Made by a program: the position numbers and the translations under genes
Source: Bacillota bacterium
GTDB lineage: Bacteria > Bacillota_C > Negativicutes > JAEYSJ01
DNA: 15,970 nt
Direction: 5' to 3'
Assembly (NCBI GenBank): GCA_023434855.1
Contig: JAEYSJ010000229.1
Location: 1-15,970, forward strand
The notes under the pieces: model-generated
The model's input: only the letters and a program-made list of their open reading frames with translations
What the model was told of the DNA's origin: nothing
Database searches by the model: none
In this document: positions 5,395 to 13,049 of the stretch, in pieces
How positions within the stretch are numbered: the stretch's first letter is position 1
How the letters are laid out: each line of letters begins with the position of its first letter

Positions 5395-6816
5395 GTGAAA
5401 AAATTATTAACAATTGTGCTTGCAGCTATTTTCATCTTTTCCTTATCTGCCAGCGCGTTTGCGGCACAAACCTTCAGCGACGTACCTCCCGGGCACTGGG
5501 CCTATGCTGCAGTAGCCAAGCTCGCTAAAGCCGGTATTATTGACGGCTACGGTGACGGCACTTTCCGTGGGGACAGGCCCATGAACCGCTTTGAGTTCGC
5601 TACTGCTACCGTCAGAGCCCTTGACAAGTTCGACAAGGCTGATGACGAGCAAAAGCAGCTCATCGACAAGCTGTCAGCCGAATTTGCGGCTGAGCTTAAC
5701 CGTATGGGCGCCCGCATAGCCAAAGTGGAAGCCAAGACTAATACCTGGCTGCTTGGCGGCGATGCTCGTTTCCGCTATCATACTGATCATCCCAGCTATC
5801 CTAATGGTAGCAAACTCGCCGGATCTAATACCACTGATTGGCGGGCTCGGCTTAAGTTCAGCGGTAACATCAACGATAATACCGTAGTGCAAGGCCGCAT
5901 ATCTACTATCTACGGCAACAATTTTGGCAATACTTCTGCGGACTCTGGCGCTCCAGGTTCAACCGCCTATTTTGATACTTTCAATGTTACGTCAAAAAAT
6001 GCTTTAGGTCTTGATAGCATTCGTTTGGGCCGGTCAGCCCTGGACTTTATAGGCAGCGGTCTTATCGGTAAACCTGTTGACGCTGATGGTGTTACTTTAT
6101 ACAAAACCATGGGCGATGTTAAATTCACTGGCTTCACCGGTAATATCAAGGATGCAACTGGAACTATTGAGTCTAATCAGTTAACTACTGCCCAAGTTGG
6201 CTTCAAAGTATCAAACGATCTTAAAATGGGTGTTGGTTATTACTGGGCTGATATTCCCGGAGTCAGTGGAACACCTGTATCTATTCTTGGCACTGTTGGC
6301 TCTTTCACTCAATCCAAAGGTTATGACGTCTCATTAAAATATAAGGTGGGCGGCGGTCTTACCCTCTTGGGGGACTATATCGGCACTACCCTCGTCAATC
6401 CTGTTAATATACCAGGCAGCCCGAAAGGTTGGTCTGTTCAGCTGAGTAATGGTACCGGTCCGGGAGCGACCATGGCTTACTATCCTACAAGCTGGCAGCT
6501 TGTCCAGCCTACGAAAATAGGGAATTCCGCATGGGCCATAATCTATCGCAGCGTTGATCCAGGTGCTATACCCAACGGTGCCGGCGGTTTTGATACCACG
6601 GCAATAGCAAATGCTACTGGACCTTACAATCTATACCTTCATGGTACCGATAACCAGAAAACTCTCTACTTAGTCTATCAGACTGTTGTGGATAAAAACG
6701 TTGTTCTGTCCTTTGAATGGCAGGACGCCAAAGTCAAGAACCGGTCAATAGCTCCTGCTTTGACTTCTGACTCTCTTGACAAAACCTTCATGACCAAGAT
6801 TGACTGCTACTTCTAA
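5395..6816 (+). CDS. SLH-domain outer-membrane beta-barrel protein (OmpM-like porin)
   Basis: This is a 473-residue envelope protein of a diderm Firmicute. Residues 1-23 are a signal peptide (KKLLTIVLAAIFIFSLSASAFA, cleavage after AFA). Residues 26-73 form one SLH domain (FSDVPPGHWAYAAVAKLAKA, IDGYGDGTF, MNRFEF), which anchors such proteins to peptidoglycan-linked polymer. A short helical/coiled-coil spacer spans about 78-108. The rest (about 112-473) is rich in alternating Gly/Thr/Asn/aromatic strands and ends in Phe, the usual outer-membrane assembly signal. GTG 5395 is preceded by GAGGGGAG (5378-5385). It is probably a passive channel for the cluster's substrate (inference). A strong hairpin terminator follows, so the transporter-porin pair may be made in excess of the downstream genes. 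Confidence 0.9.
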   Translation: MKKLLTIVLAAIFIFSLSASAFAAQTFSDVPPGHWAYAAVAKLAKAGIIDGYGDGTFRGDRPMNRFEFATATVRALDKFDKADDEQKQLIDKLSAEFAAELNRMGARIAKVEAKTNTWLLGGDARFRYHTDHPSYPNGSKLAGSNTTDWRARLKFSGNINDNTVVQGRISTIYGNNFGNTSADSGAPGSTAYFDTFNVTSKNALGLDSIRLGRSALDFIGSGLIGKPVDADGVTLYKTMGDVKFTGFTGNIKDATGTIESNQLTTAQVGFKVSNDLKMGVGYYWADIPGVSGTPVSILGTVGSFTQSKGYDVSLKYKVGGGLTLLGDYIGTTLVNPVNIPGSPKGWSVQLSNGTGPGATMAYYPTSWQLVQPTKIGNSAWAIIYRSVDPGAIPNGAGGFDTTAIANATGPYNLYLHGTDNQKTLYLVYQTVVDKNVVLSFEWQDAKVKNRSIAPALTSDSLDKTFMTKIDCYF

Positions 6817-6874
6817 TTTTCCCCTTGTCTTTTTGCCTGAATCCCGGCATTGCCGGCGCCCAGGCCATGTAAGA

Positions 6875-6917
6875 CCGATAGGAGCCCGAACGAAAGTTCA
6901 GGGCTCCTATCGGAATT
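6875..6917 (+). terminator. Strong hairpin terminator after the porin gene
   Basis: CCGATAGGAGCCC (6875-6887) and GGGCTCCTATCGG (6901-6913) pair perfectly over 13 bp. Inside them GAAC-GAAA-GTTC adds 4 bp with a GNRA-type tetraloop and one unpaired A. Only AATTTAAAAG follows, so the T run is weak and read-through into the second MFS gene is plausible. The rest of 6817-6987 shows no gene or riboswitch consensus. Confidence 0.8.
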
Positions 6918-6987
6918 TAAAAGTGGAGTCTTTTATCTTTAGAAATTATATATTTTTTGCATTATTGAAATCACGGAGGAAAGCTAT

Positions 6988-8259
6988 ATGGAAAAACCGA
7001 CAAAACAGCGGGTAATAGTAATACTCATTCTATTAGCAACCCTGTTTGTAGCGTATCTTGACCGTGTTAATGTGTCAATTTTAGTTGCCGATGAGGCATT
7101 TTTACAAGAGATGGGTATCAAGGGTAATGCTGTGGCGATGGGATCGCTCATGTCTTTGTTTTTGGCTACTTATGCCATTGCCAACGGTGTGCTCAGTCCG
7201 CTGGGAGACTGGTGGGGGCCGCGCAAGGTAATGGCGCTGGCAATTATATTATGGGGTCTTTCCTGCATCTATGGCGGGCTGGTAACCAGTTTTGCCGGGA
7301 TGATTGTTGCCCGCTGCGTTCTTGGTTTAGGGGAAGGTATGCATTGGCCGATGCAGATGAAATTTGTAAAAAACTGGTTTCCGGCCCGGGAACGGGCCAG
7401 GGCAAATTCAGTCTGGCTGCTCGGGCTGACGGCAGGGCCTGCTTTAGCCATGCCTTTTTTCATTTGGGTTATTGGAAATTGGGGCTGGCGGGTTAGTTTT
7501 TTCTCCCTGGCGGCTATTGGCATTATACCATTATTATTAATCTGGTTTTTTACTACTGATCACCCCAGGGAAAATAAGAGAGTAAACCGACTGGAACTGG
7601 AACTGATCGAAGGCGATTCGCAAACGGTTGCTGCTACGCTGTCTGATTGTATGACGGCAACTGATACAAGTTCGACCTGGGAGAATTGGAAAGGGTTTTT
7701 AGTAAATTTTGATTATTGGCTGTGCGTCACATTTTATGTTTTCAGCAGTTCGGTCTGGTGGGGGCTTATGACCTGGATTCCGTCATACCTGAAAGAAGTT
7801 TTGGGCTTTTCCTGGAAAAGCATGGGGATATGGGCCAACGCTCCTTACGCTGCCGGGATTATTGCTCTGTTAATTTCCGGTTATCTGACTGACAAAGTTG
7901 AGCGGAAAGCAACCTTTGGCATCCTGCATATGCTCATGGGAGCTGCCGGGATTTATTTTGCCGCTCATGCTGCCGGGCAGCTAGAAGCGATGGTTTGGCT
8001 GATTATCGCTGTTGCAGGTCTGGTCATTGGTTTGCCCGGCCATTGGGCCATGGTGCAAAAAGTTGTACCAGGGAAGGCACTGGGAACAGGCTGCGGATTG
8101 GAAAGCGCTCTGGGCAGTGCCGGTGGAGCCGCTGCTCCGGTTGTCATTGGCTACTTTATCGATATGACAGGCAGTTATGTCGGCGGGTTGATGTGTCTGG
8201 TTGCTTTTTGTCTCGTCGGCTGTCTGGCGATGATTGCTCTTTGGCTGCGCAAAGTGTAA
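6988..8259 (+). CDS. MFS transporter, anion:cation symporter (ACS)-like
   Basis: This 423-residue protein has about twelve hydrophobic segments. The N-terminal region contains AYLDRVNVSILV, the usual first-helix signature of ACS/hexuronate/phthalate-type symporters. GDWWGPRKVMALAI matches the TM2-TM3 motif. GLGEGMHWPMQMKFVKNWFP and ERARANSVW match the family's TM4-TM5 region. A charged central loop lies at about 190-225 (TTDHPRENKRVNRLELELIEGD). Members import organic acids such as sugar acids or aromatic carboxylates with protons. The true substrate is unknown. ATG 6988 has GGAGG (6975-6979) with an 8-base spacer. It is a different MFS branch from the gene at 3955, so the cluster may import two compounds or import one and export a product. 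Confidence 0.88.
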   Translation: MEKPTKQRVIVILILLATLFVAYLDRVNVSILVADEAFLQEMGIKGNAVAMGSLMSLFLATYAIANGVLSPLGDWWGPRKVMALAIILWGLSCIYGGLVTSFAGMIVARCVLGLGEGMHWPMQMKFVKNWFPARERARANSVWLLGLTAGPALAMPFFIWVIGNWGWRVSFFSLAAIGIIPLLLIWFFTTDHPRENKRVNRLELELIEGDSQTVAATLSDCMTATDTSSTWENWKGFLVNFDYWLCVTFYVFSSSVWWGLMTWIPSYLKEVLGFSWKSMGIWANAPYAAGIIALLISGYLTDKVERKATFGILHMLMGAAGIYFAAHAAGQLEAMVWLIIAVAGLVIGLPGHWAMVQKVVPGKALGTGCGLESALGSAGGAAAPVVIGYFIDMTGSYVGGLMCLVAFCLVGCLAMIALWLRKV

Positions 8260-8369
8260 CATAAGGGACTGTCCATATATGATTTGATATAAATATTATT
8301 TAAAAAGTAAAAGGCTTATCCGGTGGGGACATAAACACGATTCTATTATTAGTCTGAGGAGGACAGATT

Positions 8370-9185
8370 ATGACAAACCTTGAAGCAATACTTCAGGTTG
8401 CAAAATTGTTCCATGAGGCGAGCGTCCACGATGTATCTATTCTGGTTACTGACGCTGATGCAAAAGTAGTCGAATACTTGCCGGACACCCAAGTTAAGAC
8501 CAACGTGAAGATCGGCGATGTTATGGCGGCGGGCCCGGTAAAACAAGCTATTGCTGAAAGAAGAAAAGTTGATAGTGTTATTCCTGAGCATATTTATGGC
8601 ACAAGAATCAAGGGGACGATGATCCCGATAATTGAAGAGGACGGGCAGGTTTCCGGGATGCTGTCTACTTCTACAACCACCAAAACCCGGGACTCTCTCT
8701 ACAGTTCTGCCCAGTCAATAGCAGCAACAGCTGAGCAAATGTCCGCAACAGCGCAAGAACTGGCTACAACTGCCGCTAAATTGGCCGAGGATTTGGATAA
8801 AGTCCGGCAGGGCAGCGAAACTGTGCTTACTGAGATTAATAAAACCGGCGACATCTTAAAATTTGTCAGCGATGTCGCTTCCAATTCCAATTTGCTTGGT
8901 CTTAATGCTGCCATTGAGGCGGCCCGGGCCGGTGAACACGGCCGGGGGTTTGCCGTTGTCGCTGAAGAGATTCGCAAGATGGCGGCAAACAGTACGCAGT
9001 CAGTTGAGGAAATCAGAAAAATTTTGCAAACCATCCAGAATGAAACGCAATTTGTAGTGAAAACTGTAATCAGCACCGCGGAATTAGGGGAGCGGCAGGC
9101 AGCGGCTACTGAAGAGATTGCCGCTTCCATGAATAATTTAGCTATGTCCGCTTCAGAAGTGGAGAAAGTCGCGGAAAAAGCATAG
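8370..9185 (+). CDS. Soluble methyl-accepting chemotaxis-type protein, copy 1
   Basis: This 271-residue protein has no signal peptide or membrane segment. Residues 1-105 form a small sensor-like domain ([21 protein letters not shown] ... [17 protein letters not shown]), compatible with a PAS/Cache fold. Residues 110-271 are a shortened helical signalling domain. Its hairpin tip at about 172-205 ([20 protein letters not shown], then [14 protein letters not shown]) is the CheA/CheW-contact region of chemoreceptors. The length and lack of membrane helices resemble the soluble receptor YfmS of Bacillus subtilis. GAGGAGG (8356-8362) precedes the ATG by 7 bases. It is followed by a close paralogue 131 bp downstream. 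Placement between transporters and methyl-transfer genes suggests it senses an intracellular substrate or product of this pathway (inference). Confidence 0.88.
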   Translation: MTNLEAILQVAKLFHEASVHDVSILVTDADAKVVEYLPDTQVKTNVKIGDVMAAGPVKQAIAERRKVDSVIPEHIYGTRIKGTMIPIIEEDGQVSGMLSTSTTTKTRDSLYSSAQSIAATAEQMSATAQELATTAAKLAEDLDKVRQGSETVLTEINKTGDILKFVSDVASNSNLLGLNAAIEAARAGEHGRGFAVVAEEIRKMAANSTQSVEEIRKILQTIQNETQFVVKTVISTAELGERQAAATEEIAASMNNLAMSASEVEKVAEKA

Positions 9186-9208
9186 ATTTGATAGTTGCTA
9201 TACAGGAT

Positions 9209-9228
9209 ATGTACCAAATCCGGTACAT
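9209..9228. promoter_or_regulatory. Palindromic operator (copy B) between the two chemoreceptor genes
   Basis: ATGTACC-AAATCC-GGTACAT is a perfect 7-6-7 palindrome identical in core and spacing to copy A. Unlike copies A and D, no -24/-12 promoter is visible downstream of it, and only a TTTGC-like half-element sits at the second-site position (9251-9258). It may act on a promoter I cannot see, or repress. Confidence 0.6.
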
Positions 9229-9315
9229 GACTTTATGTTTAAATAAATAAGTGTTTGCTCAGTGAATAAAATAATTTGCTATAAGCGTAAGACCGTTTTC
9301 AAAGGAGGATAATCA

Positions 9316-10128
9316 ATGACAATTGATGAAGTCATTAAGGCTGCCGGAGTTTTTCGGGACTTAAACGTTTTCGACTGTTCAATTATGGTGTGTGACACTG
9401 AAGCGAAAATTCTTCACTATGAACCTGCCGCCACATTTCATGCCACAGTTACAATTGGCGATACGGCAAAAGGTGGAGCCATCCTTGAATGCATCAAGAC
9501 AAAACAAAAAATTGTAAAAGAGGTTCCCAAAGAAATTTACGGCCTGCCGGTAAAGGCCATAGTAAAACCGGTATTTAACGAGGATGGGGAGTTTATCGGC
9601 ATTGTCGGCGCTGCTATCAGCATGCAGACTCATGAAATGCTGCATAATGCTGCCGCAACGATAGCTGCGACTACCGAGGAATTGACAAGCACAGCGGAAA
9701 ATCTAGCCGTATCTGCCGGTCAATTAGCCGAAAATTTGACGCAGGTTCGCCAGGGCGGGGAACGCGTTCTTGCGGAAATCGGCAAGACGACAGATATCTT
9801 ACGGTTCGTCAGTGAAGTTGCCGCCAATTCGAACTTGCTGGGACTTAATGCCGCTATTGAGGCGGCAAGAGCCGGGGAACACGGGCGCGGTTTTGCCGTA
9901 GTAGCCGAAGAAATTCGCAAAATGGCCGTGAACAGCGCAAATTCGGTCAAAGATATAGCTGCTATTCTGAAAAATATCCAGCATGATACTGATTATGTAG
10001 TTGGCACATTGGCAAAAACGGTGGAAATGGGCAGCCTGCAGGCGGAAGCGACAGAACAGATTTCCGCTTCAATGCAGCAGCTGGCGTCAACGGCGGCTGA
10101 CGTGCAAAAAGTTGCCGAGAATGTATAG
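9316..10128 (+). CDS. Soluble methyl-accepting chemotaxis-type protein, copy 2
   Basis: This 270-residue protein is a paralogue of the preceding gene and aligns along its full length. The signalling tip (about 172-205) is essentially identical ([20 protein letters not shown], then [14 protein letters not shown]). The N-terminal sensor domain ([21 protein letters not shown] ... [20 protein letters not shown]) has diverged. Shared tips with different sensor domains suggest the same signalling partner but different ligands. It has no membrane segment. GGAGG (9304-9308) lies 7 bases before the ATG. The corrinoid-protein gene begins 34 bp after the stop, so the two are likely co-transcribed. Confidence 0.88.
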   Translation: MTIDEVIKAAGVFRDLNVFDCSIMVCDTEAKILHYEPAATFHATVTIGDTAKGGAILECIKTKQKIVKEVPKEIYGLPVKAIVKPVFNEDGEFIGIVGAAISMQTHEMLHNAAATIAATTEELTSTAENLAVSAGQLAENLTQVRQGGERVLAEIGKTTDILRFVSEVAANSNLLGLNAAIEAARAGEHGRGFAVVAEEIRKMAVNSANSVKDIAAILKNIQHDTDYVVGTLAKTVEMGSLQAEATEQISASMQQLASTAADVQKVAENV

Positions 10129-10162
10129 GCAATTTAATTAATATATTCCGAGGTGGATAAAT

Positions 10163-10795
10163 GTGGCTAAGGTCGATTTGGTTAAGGCTGTTACCGAATT
10201 GGAAGAGGATTTGGTTTTAGAAGGGGTAAAAGAACAGAGTGCGGCGGGAATACCGGCAATGGAGATACTCGCGCAGTTGCAAAAAGGGATGGAGCAGGTA
10301 GGCAAGCTGTTTGAAGCAGGCGATTATTATTTATCTGAATTAATTATGTCGGCAGAGGTTTTTACAAATGCAGCCAAACTGCTGGACGCAGCTTTAACTG
10401 ATGGTTATCAGGCCGGTAAGTCTGCCGGCGTCATCGTATTGGGAACAGTCAAGGATGACATCCATGATATCGGCAAAAATATCGTTGCAACCATTCTAAA
10501 CTGTAATGGATTTAAAGTTATTGATTTAGGAGTAGATGTACCTATCAGCAGCTTTGTTGAAGCGGTAAAAGTACATAAGCCCCTGATTGTCGGCATGTGC
10601 TGCCTGCTTACTACCGCCTTTGATACGATGAAAGAGACCGTCGCGGCTGTCAAGGCCGCAGATGGTAAGGCGAAGATACTTGTCGGCGGTGGACCGGTGG
10701 ATGAAAGTGTTGCTAAATATTGCGGCGCTGACGGGTATTGTAAGAGTGCCTACGAAGCCGTTGCAATGGCGAAAAAGACTGCGGGGGTGAGCTAA
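10163..10795 (+). CDS. Corrinoid-binding methyl-carrier protein (MtaC/MtbC/MttC-like)
   Basis: This 210-residue protein has the two-domain corrinoid fold. A helical cap (about 1-85) contains ILAQLQKGMEQVGKLFEAGDYYLSEL. A Rossmann-type B12 domain (about 90-205) has the cobalt-ligand motif D99-I-H101-D-I-G104 within KDDIHDIGKNIV. GVDVP, MCCLLTTAFDTM and the nucleotide-loop ILVGGGPV follow. Such proteins accept a methyl group on Co(I) from a substrate-specific methyltransferase and pass it to tetrahydrofolate via a second enzyme. GTG 10163 has GAGGTGG (10150-10156) at 6 bases. The stop TAA abuts the GTG of the UroD-family methyltransferase gene, so the two form a cognate pair. No MT2 gene is in the window. 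Confidence 0.93.
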   Translation: MAKVDLVKAVTELEEDLVLEGVKEQSAAGIPAMEILAQLQKGMEQVGKLFEAGDYYLSELIMSAEVFTNAAKLLDAALTDGYQAGKSAGVIVLGTVKDDIHDIGKNIVATILNCNGFKVIDLGVDVPISSFVEAVKVHKPLIVGMCCLLTTAFDTMKETVAAVKAADGKAKILVGGGPVDESVAKYCGADGYCKSAYEAVAMAKKTAGVS

Positions 10796-11929
10796 GTGGC
10801 AGATCAAATGACGGCTGAGGAGAGAATTGTCGCCACAATTAAGCTTGAGCCGGTCGACCGGGTGGTTTGTGCTCCCATTATTGAACAATATGCCGGGCAA
10901 TTTGCCGGGATGACCAACAAAGAATTTATGTGGAACTGGGATAAGGCTCAGGCAGCAATGCAAAAAGTGTGGGAGGCTTTTCCGGTATGGGACAGCAACG
11001 CTTATATGCTGCACGGGCGAATCGGCCAGGTCGCCACAAAATGTGGTCCGGGACGGTTTAAGATGCCTGGCAGGGAGCTTGATGACAACGCCCAGTACCA
11101 GATCCACGAATTCGAAACTATGACCCGCGAAGACTACGCCATTATCAAAGAAAAAGGCTGGCTGGAATTCAGACTGACTTTTCTGGAACGGGCCCATCAG
11201 GTCAACCGGGAGGAAGTGCTGGCAGGCATGAAAGAAATGGCCAGTTTCCGGCAAAATGAGATTGAACGTTCTTTGGCCCGCGGCCAAAGCCTGACTTGGG
11301 GAGCTATCATGGGAACAATTCCTTTTGATGGCCTTTCCATCGTGCGTTCAATGGACCGTTTTTATAAAGATATGTTTCAGATTGGCGACCAGGTGGAAGA
11401 GTTGATGTGGATTATCAATGATGCCGTTATTGCCGGCTGCGAAGCAGCTGTAAAAACTACCGGGATTAATCGGGTGTTTATCGGCGGGGTGAGAGGGTCC
11501 GGGCAGTTTATTGGCAAGAAGCACTTTGAACGGTTCGTCTGGCCGCAGCTAAAGGTGATGGTCGAGCGGCTGACTGGACAAGGAATTGTCCCTATTCTGC
11601 ATTTTGATGCTGACTGGACAAGGAATCTGGAGTATTTCCTTGATCTGCCGAAAGCGAAATTTGTACTGGAGCTGGACAGCGCCACTGATATTTTTAAGGC
11701 TCATGAAATTCTGAAAGGCCATTGCTCGATAAAGGGAGATGTAAGTCCGGCGCTGTTTACCGTAGCTTCTCCCAGTGAGCTTGATGAGTATGCCAGGAAA
11801 CTGATTACAACTTTCCGCAACGGTGAAGGGCTGATGTATTCTTCAGGCTGCAATTTGCCGATGAACGCTAAGCACGAAAACGTAAAAGCGTTCTTTGATG
11901 CGGTGGAAAAATATGGACGTTACAATTAA
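10796..11929 (+). CDS. Uroporphyrinogen-decarboxylase (UroD)-family corrinoid methyltransferase
   Basis: This 377-residue TIM-barrel protein is of the UroD/MtaA/MtbA superfamily: TAEERIVATIKLEPVDRVV at the N-terminus, VFIGGVRGSGQFIGKKHFERF mid-protein, and SSGCNLPMNAKHENVKAF near the end. In MtaA/MtbA, zinc is held by His-X-Cys plus a distal Cys. Here the corresponding positions appear to be H269-F-D271 and C352, so one Cys is replaced by Asp. Loss of one thiolate and pairing with its own corrinoid protein favour a substrate-specific methyltransferase (MT1, O-, S- or N-demethylation) rather than MT2 or a true heme-pathway decarboxylase. GTG 10796 directly follows the corrinoid-gene stop and uses GGGGGTGAG within its 3' end. 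The methylated substrate is not identifiable. Confidence 0.85.
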   Translation: MADQMTAEERIVATIKLEPVDRVVCAPIIEQYAGQFAGMTNKEFMWNWDKAQAAMQKVWEAFPVWDSNAYMLHGRIGQVATKCGPGRFKMPGRELDDNAQYQIHEFETMTREDYAIIKEKGWLEFRLTFLERAHQVNREEVLAGMKEMASFRQNEIERSLARGQSLTWGAIMGTIPFDGLSIVRSMDRFYKDMFQIGDQVEELMWIINDAVIAGCEAAVKTTGINRVFIGGVRGSGQFIGKKHFERFVWPQLKVMVERLTGQGIVPILHFDADWTRNLEYFLDLPKAKFVLELDSATDIFKAHEILKGHCSIKGDVSPALFTVASPSELDEYARKLITTFRNGEGLMYSSGCNLPMNAKHENVKAFFDAVEKYGRYN

Positions 11930-11985
11930 TCTGGTACAGTGGAAATTATAAACAGGCGTAGCGATGGAGTGGAGTGAAAGATATT

Positions 11986-12579
11986 ATGAATATTCTCTTG
12001 TTTGGCGGTTTCCTGGGTTCAGGCAAAACCACGACAATTTTGCAGGTGGCACACTATATAACCGAAGTAAAAAAGGAAACGGCAGCAATTATTGAAAATG
12101 AAATCGGCGAAGCCGGAATTGACGATAAATTGTTGTCTGACAGTGGTTTACAGGTAAGGCCGCTATTTGGCGGCTGTGTATGCTGTCAGATAACAAGCGA
12201 CCTGATTACCGCGATTGAGGAAATTAAACAACAAGTAAATCCCGACTGGCTGATTGTTGAGATGACCGGCCTGGCTGTCCCGGGGAAAACGGCTAAGCTG
12301 ATCGAGCAATACTGTCAGTCTTATTCTAGCCTGAAAACGGTGACCCTCGTGGACGGAGGACGTTGGGCGGAACTTATGGAAATGCTGGAACCGCTGATTG
12401 TCGGACAAATAAAAGATAGCAATCTTATCATCCTCAACAAGGCCGATCTTGCCGGGAACGGTATTGATAGCACAGTCAGACAGCTGCGGGAAATAGACGG
12501 TAAAGTAAAAGTAGTTATTACCAGTGCAACGGATCAATTGCCCCAGTCAGTTATCGGGGAGGTGCTGCGCTGTGAGTGA
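11986..12579 (+). CDS. CobW/G3E-family P-loop GTPase, short form
   Basis: This protein of about 197 residues has the G3E GTPase hallmarks. Walker A is GFLGSGKT at 8-15. ENEIGEAGID follows. The metal-site motif is C64-V-C66-C67 (GGCVCC). E-M-T-G-L at about 93-97 covers the Walker B/switch region, and the guanine-specificity motif is N151-K-A-D154. Members are metallochaperones or help load and activate metalloenzymes. This one lacks the usual C-terminal CobW_C domain; the overlapping downstream gene may supply a partner. I prefer ATG 11986 because it places the P-loop at the usual distance from the N-terminus. GTG 11974 (four more residues) is possible, and both have modest ribosome sites. In this cluster it may serve cobalamin or zinc handling, or reactivation of the corrinoid protein (inference). 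Confidence 0.87.
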   Translation: MNILLFGGFLGSGKTTTILQVAHYITEVKKETAAIIENEIGEAGIDDKLLSDSGLQVRPLFGGCVCCQITSDLITAIEEIKQQVNPDWLIVEMTGLAVPGKTAKLIEQYCQSYSSLKTVTLVDGGRWAELMEMLEPLIVGQIKDSNLIILNKADLAGNGIDSTVRQLREIDGKVKVVITSATDQLPQSVIGEVLRCE

Positions 12580-12946
12580 GGCGACGGTATATAGTAAAAT
12601 TCATACTGTTGATATTGAAGTTTCCCTGACAATTGAGGAGCTTGAGGAAAGGCTGAAGAACTTTCTCGGCAGCATTGGTCAGACCCTTTCCTATAAAGGG
12701 AAGATAATGGGACACATAAAAGTCCTGGCAAAACCACTGCATGAAGACAGCTTTGTGGCTTTGTCGGTAACACGCCTCGATGTTGTAGATATGAAGCGCT
12801 CGGCCGTCTGGGGCAATGCGCAGTGCCCTAAATTTACCGTTCTGGAACTGAATATCAATGTGCTCATCTTTGGTCATAGCAAGAGCGAGGTAGCGACGGT
12901 AGTTGATAGATCGCTAAGCAAACTGCAGGCCGGATTACTGGCGTGA
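12572..12946 (+). CDS. Conserved-looking protein of unknown function, probable partner of the GTPase
   Basis: This 124-residue protein has no signal peptide or membrane segment. It has an acidic helix (LTIEELEERLKNFLGSIG), then a mixed strand region (KGKIMGHIKVLAKP, VALSVTRLDVV, FTVLELNINVLIFGH) and a final helix (EVATVVDRSLSKLQAGLLA). GTG 12572 overlaps the GTPase stop by 8 bases and has GGGGAGGTG (12556-12563) with an 8-base spacer. The same frame is open further upstream to 12524, but that start lacks a ribosome site and lies inside the GTPase. Tight overlap implies stoichiometric production with the GTPase. The alpha/beta pattern and size could stand in for the missing CobW C-terminal domain, but I do not recognise a family. 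Confidence 0.72.
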   Translation: MSEATVYSKIHTVDIEVSLTIEELEERLKNFLGSIGQTLSYKGKIMGHIKVLAKPLHEDSFVALSVTRLDVVDMKRSAVWGNAQCPKFTVLELNINVLIFGHSKSEVATVVDRSLSKLQAGLLA

Positions 12947-13049
12947 ACGGGTAGCGAAGGCCGTTTTGGCAGTAATAAATTACCAGCAGGAAATCATCAT
13001 GTATTAACGAATCCTAGTGTAACTTGTAAAAATAAAAGAAGGTGTTGTT

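Noticed and set aside
6817..6987. Possible riboswitch or attenuator before the second MFS gene
   Set aside because: The only structure is the strong terminator hairpin behind the porin gene. No cobalamin, SAM or other riboswitch core was recognised.
8699..9217. 172-codon open frame on the minus strand
   Set aside because: It is the antisense of the conserved chemoreceptor signalling helix, whose skewed codon pattern often leaves long antisense frames.
10526..11287. 253-codon open frame on the minus strand
   Set aside because: It lies opposite the corrinoid and UroD-family genes, both strongly supported by family motifs. Its translation has no recognisable domain.
12524..12571. Longer start (ATG 12524) for the 124-residue unknown protein
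   Set aside because: It has no ribosome site and would overlap the GTPase gene by 56 bases. GTG 12572 has GGGGAGGTG at the right distance.
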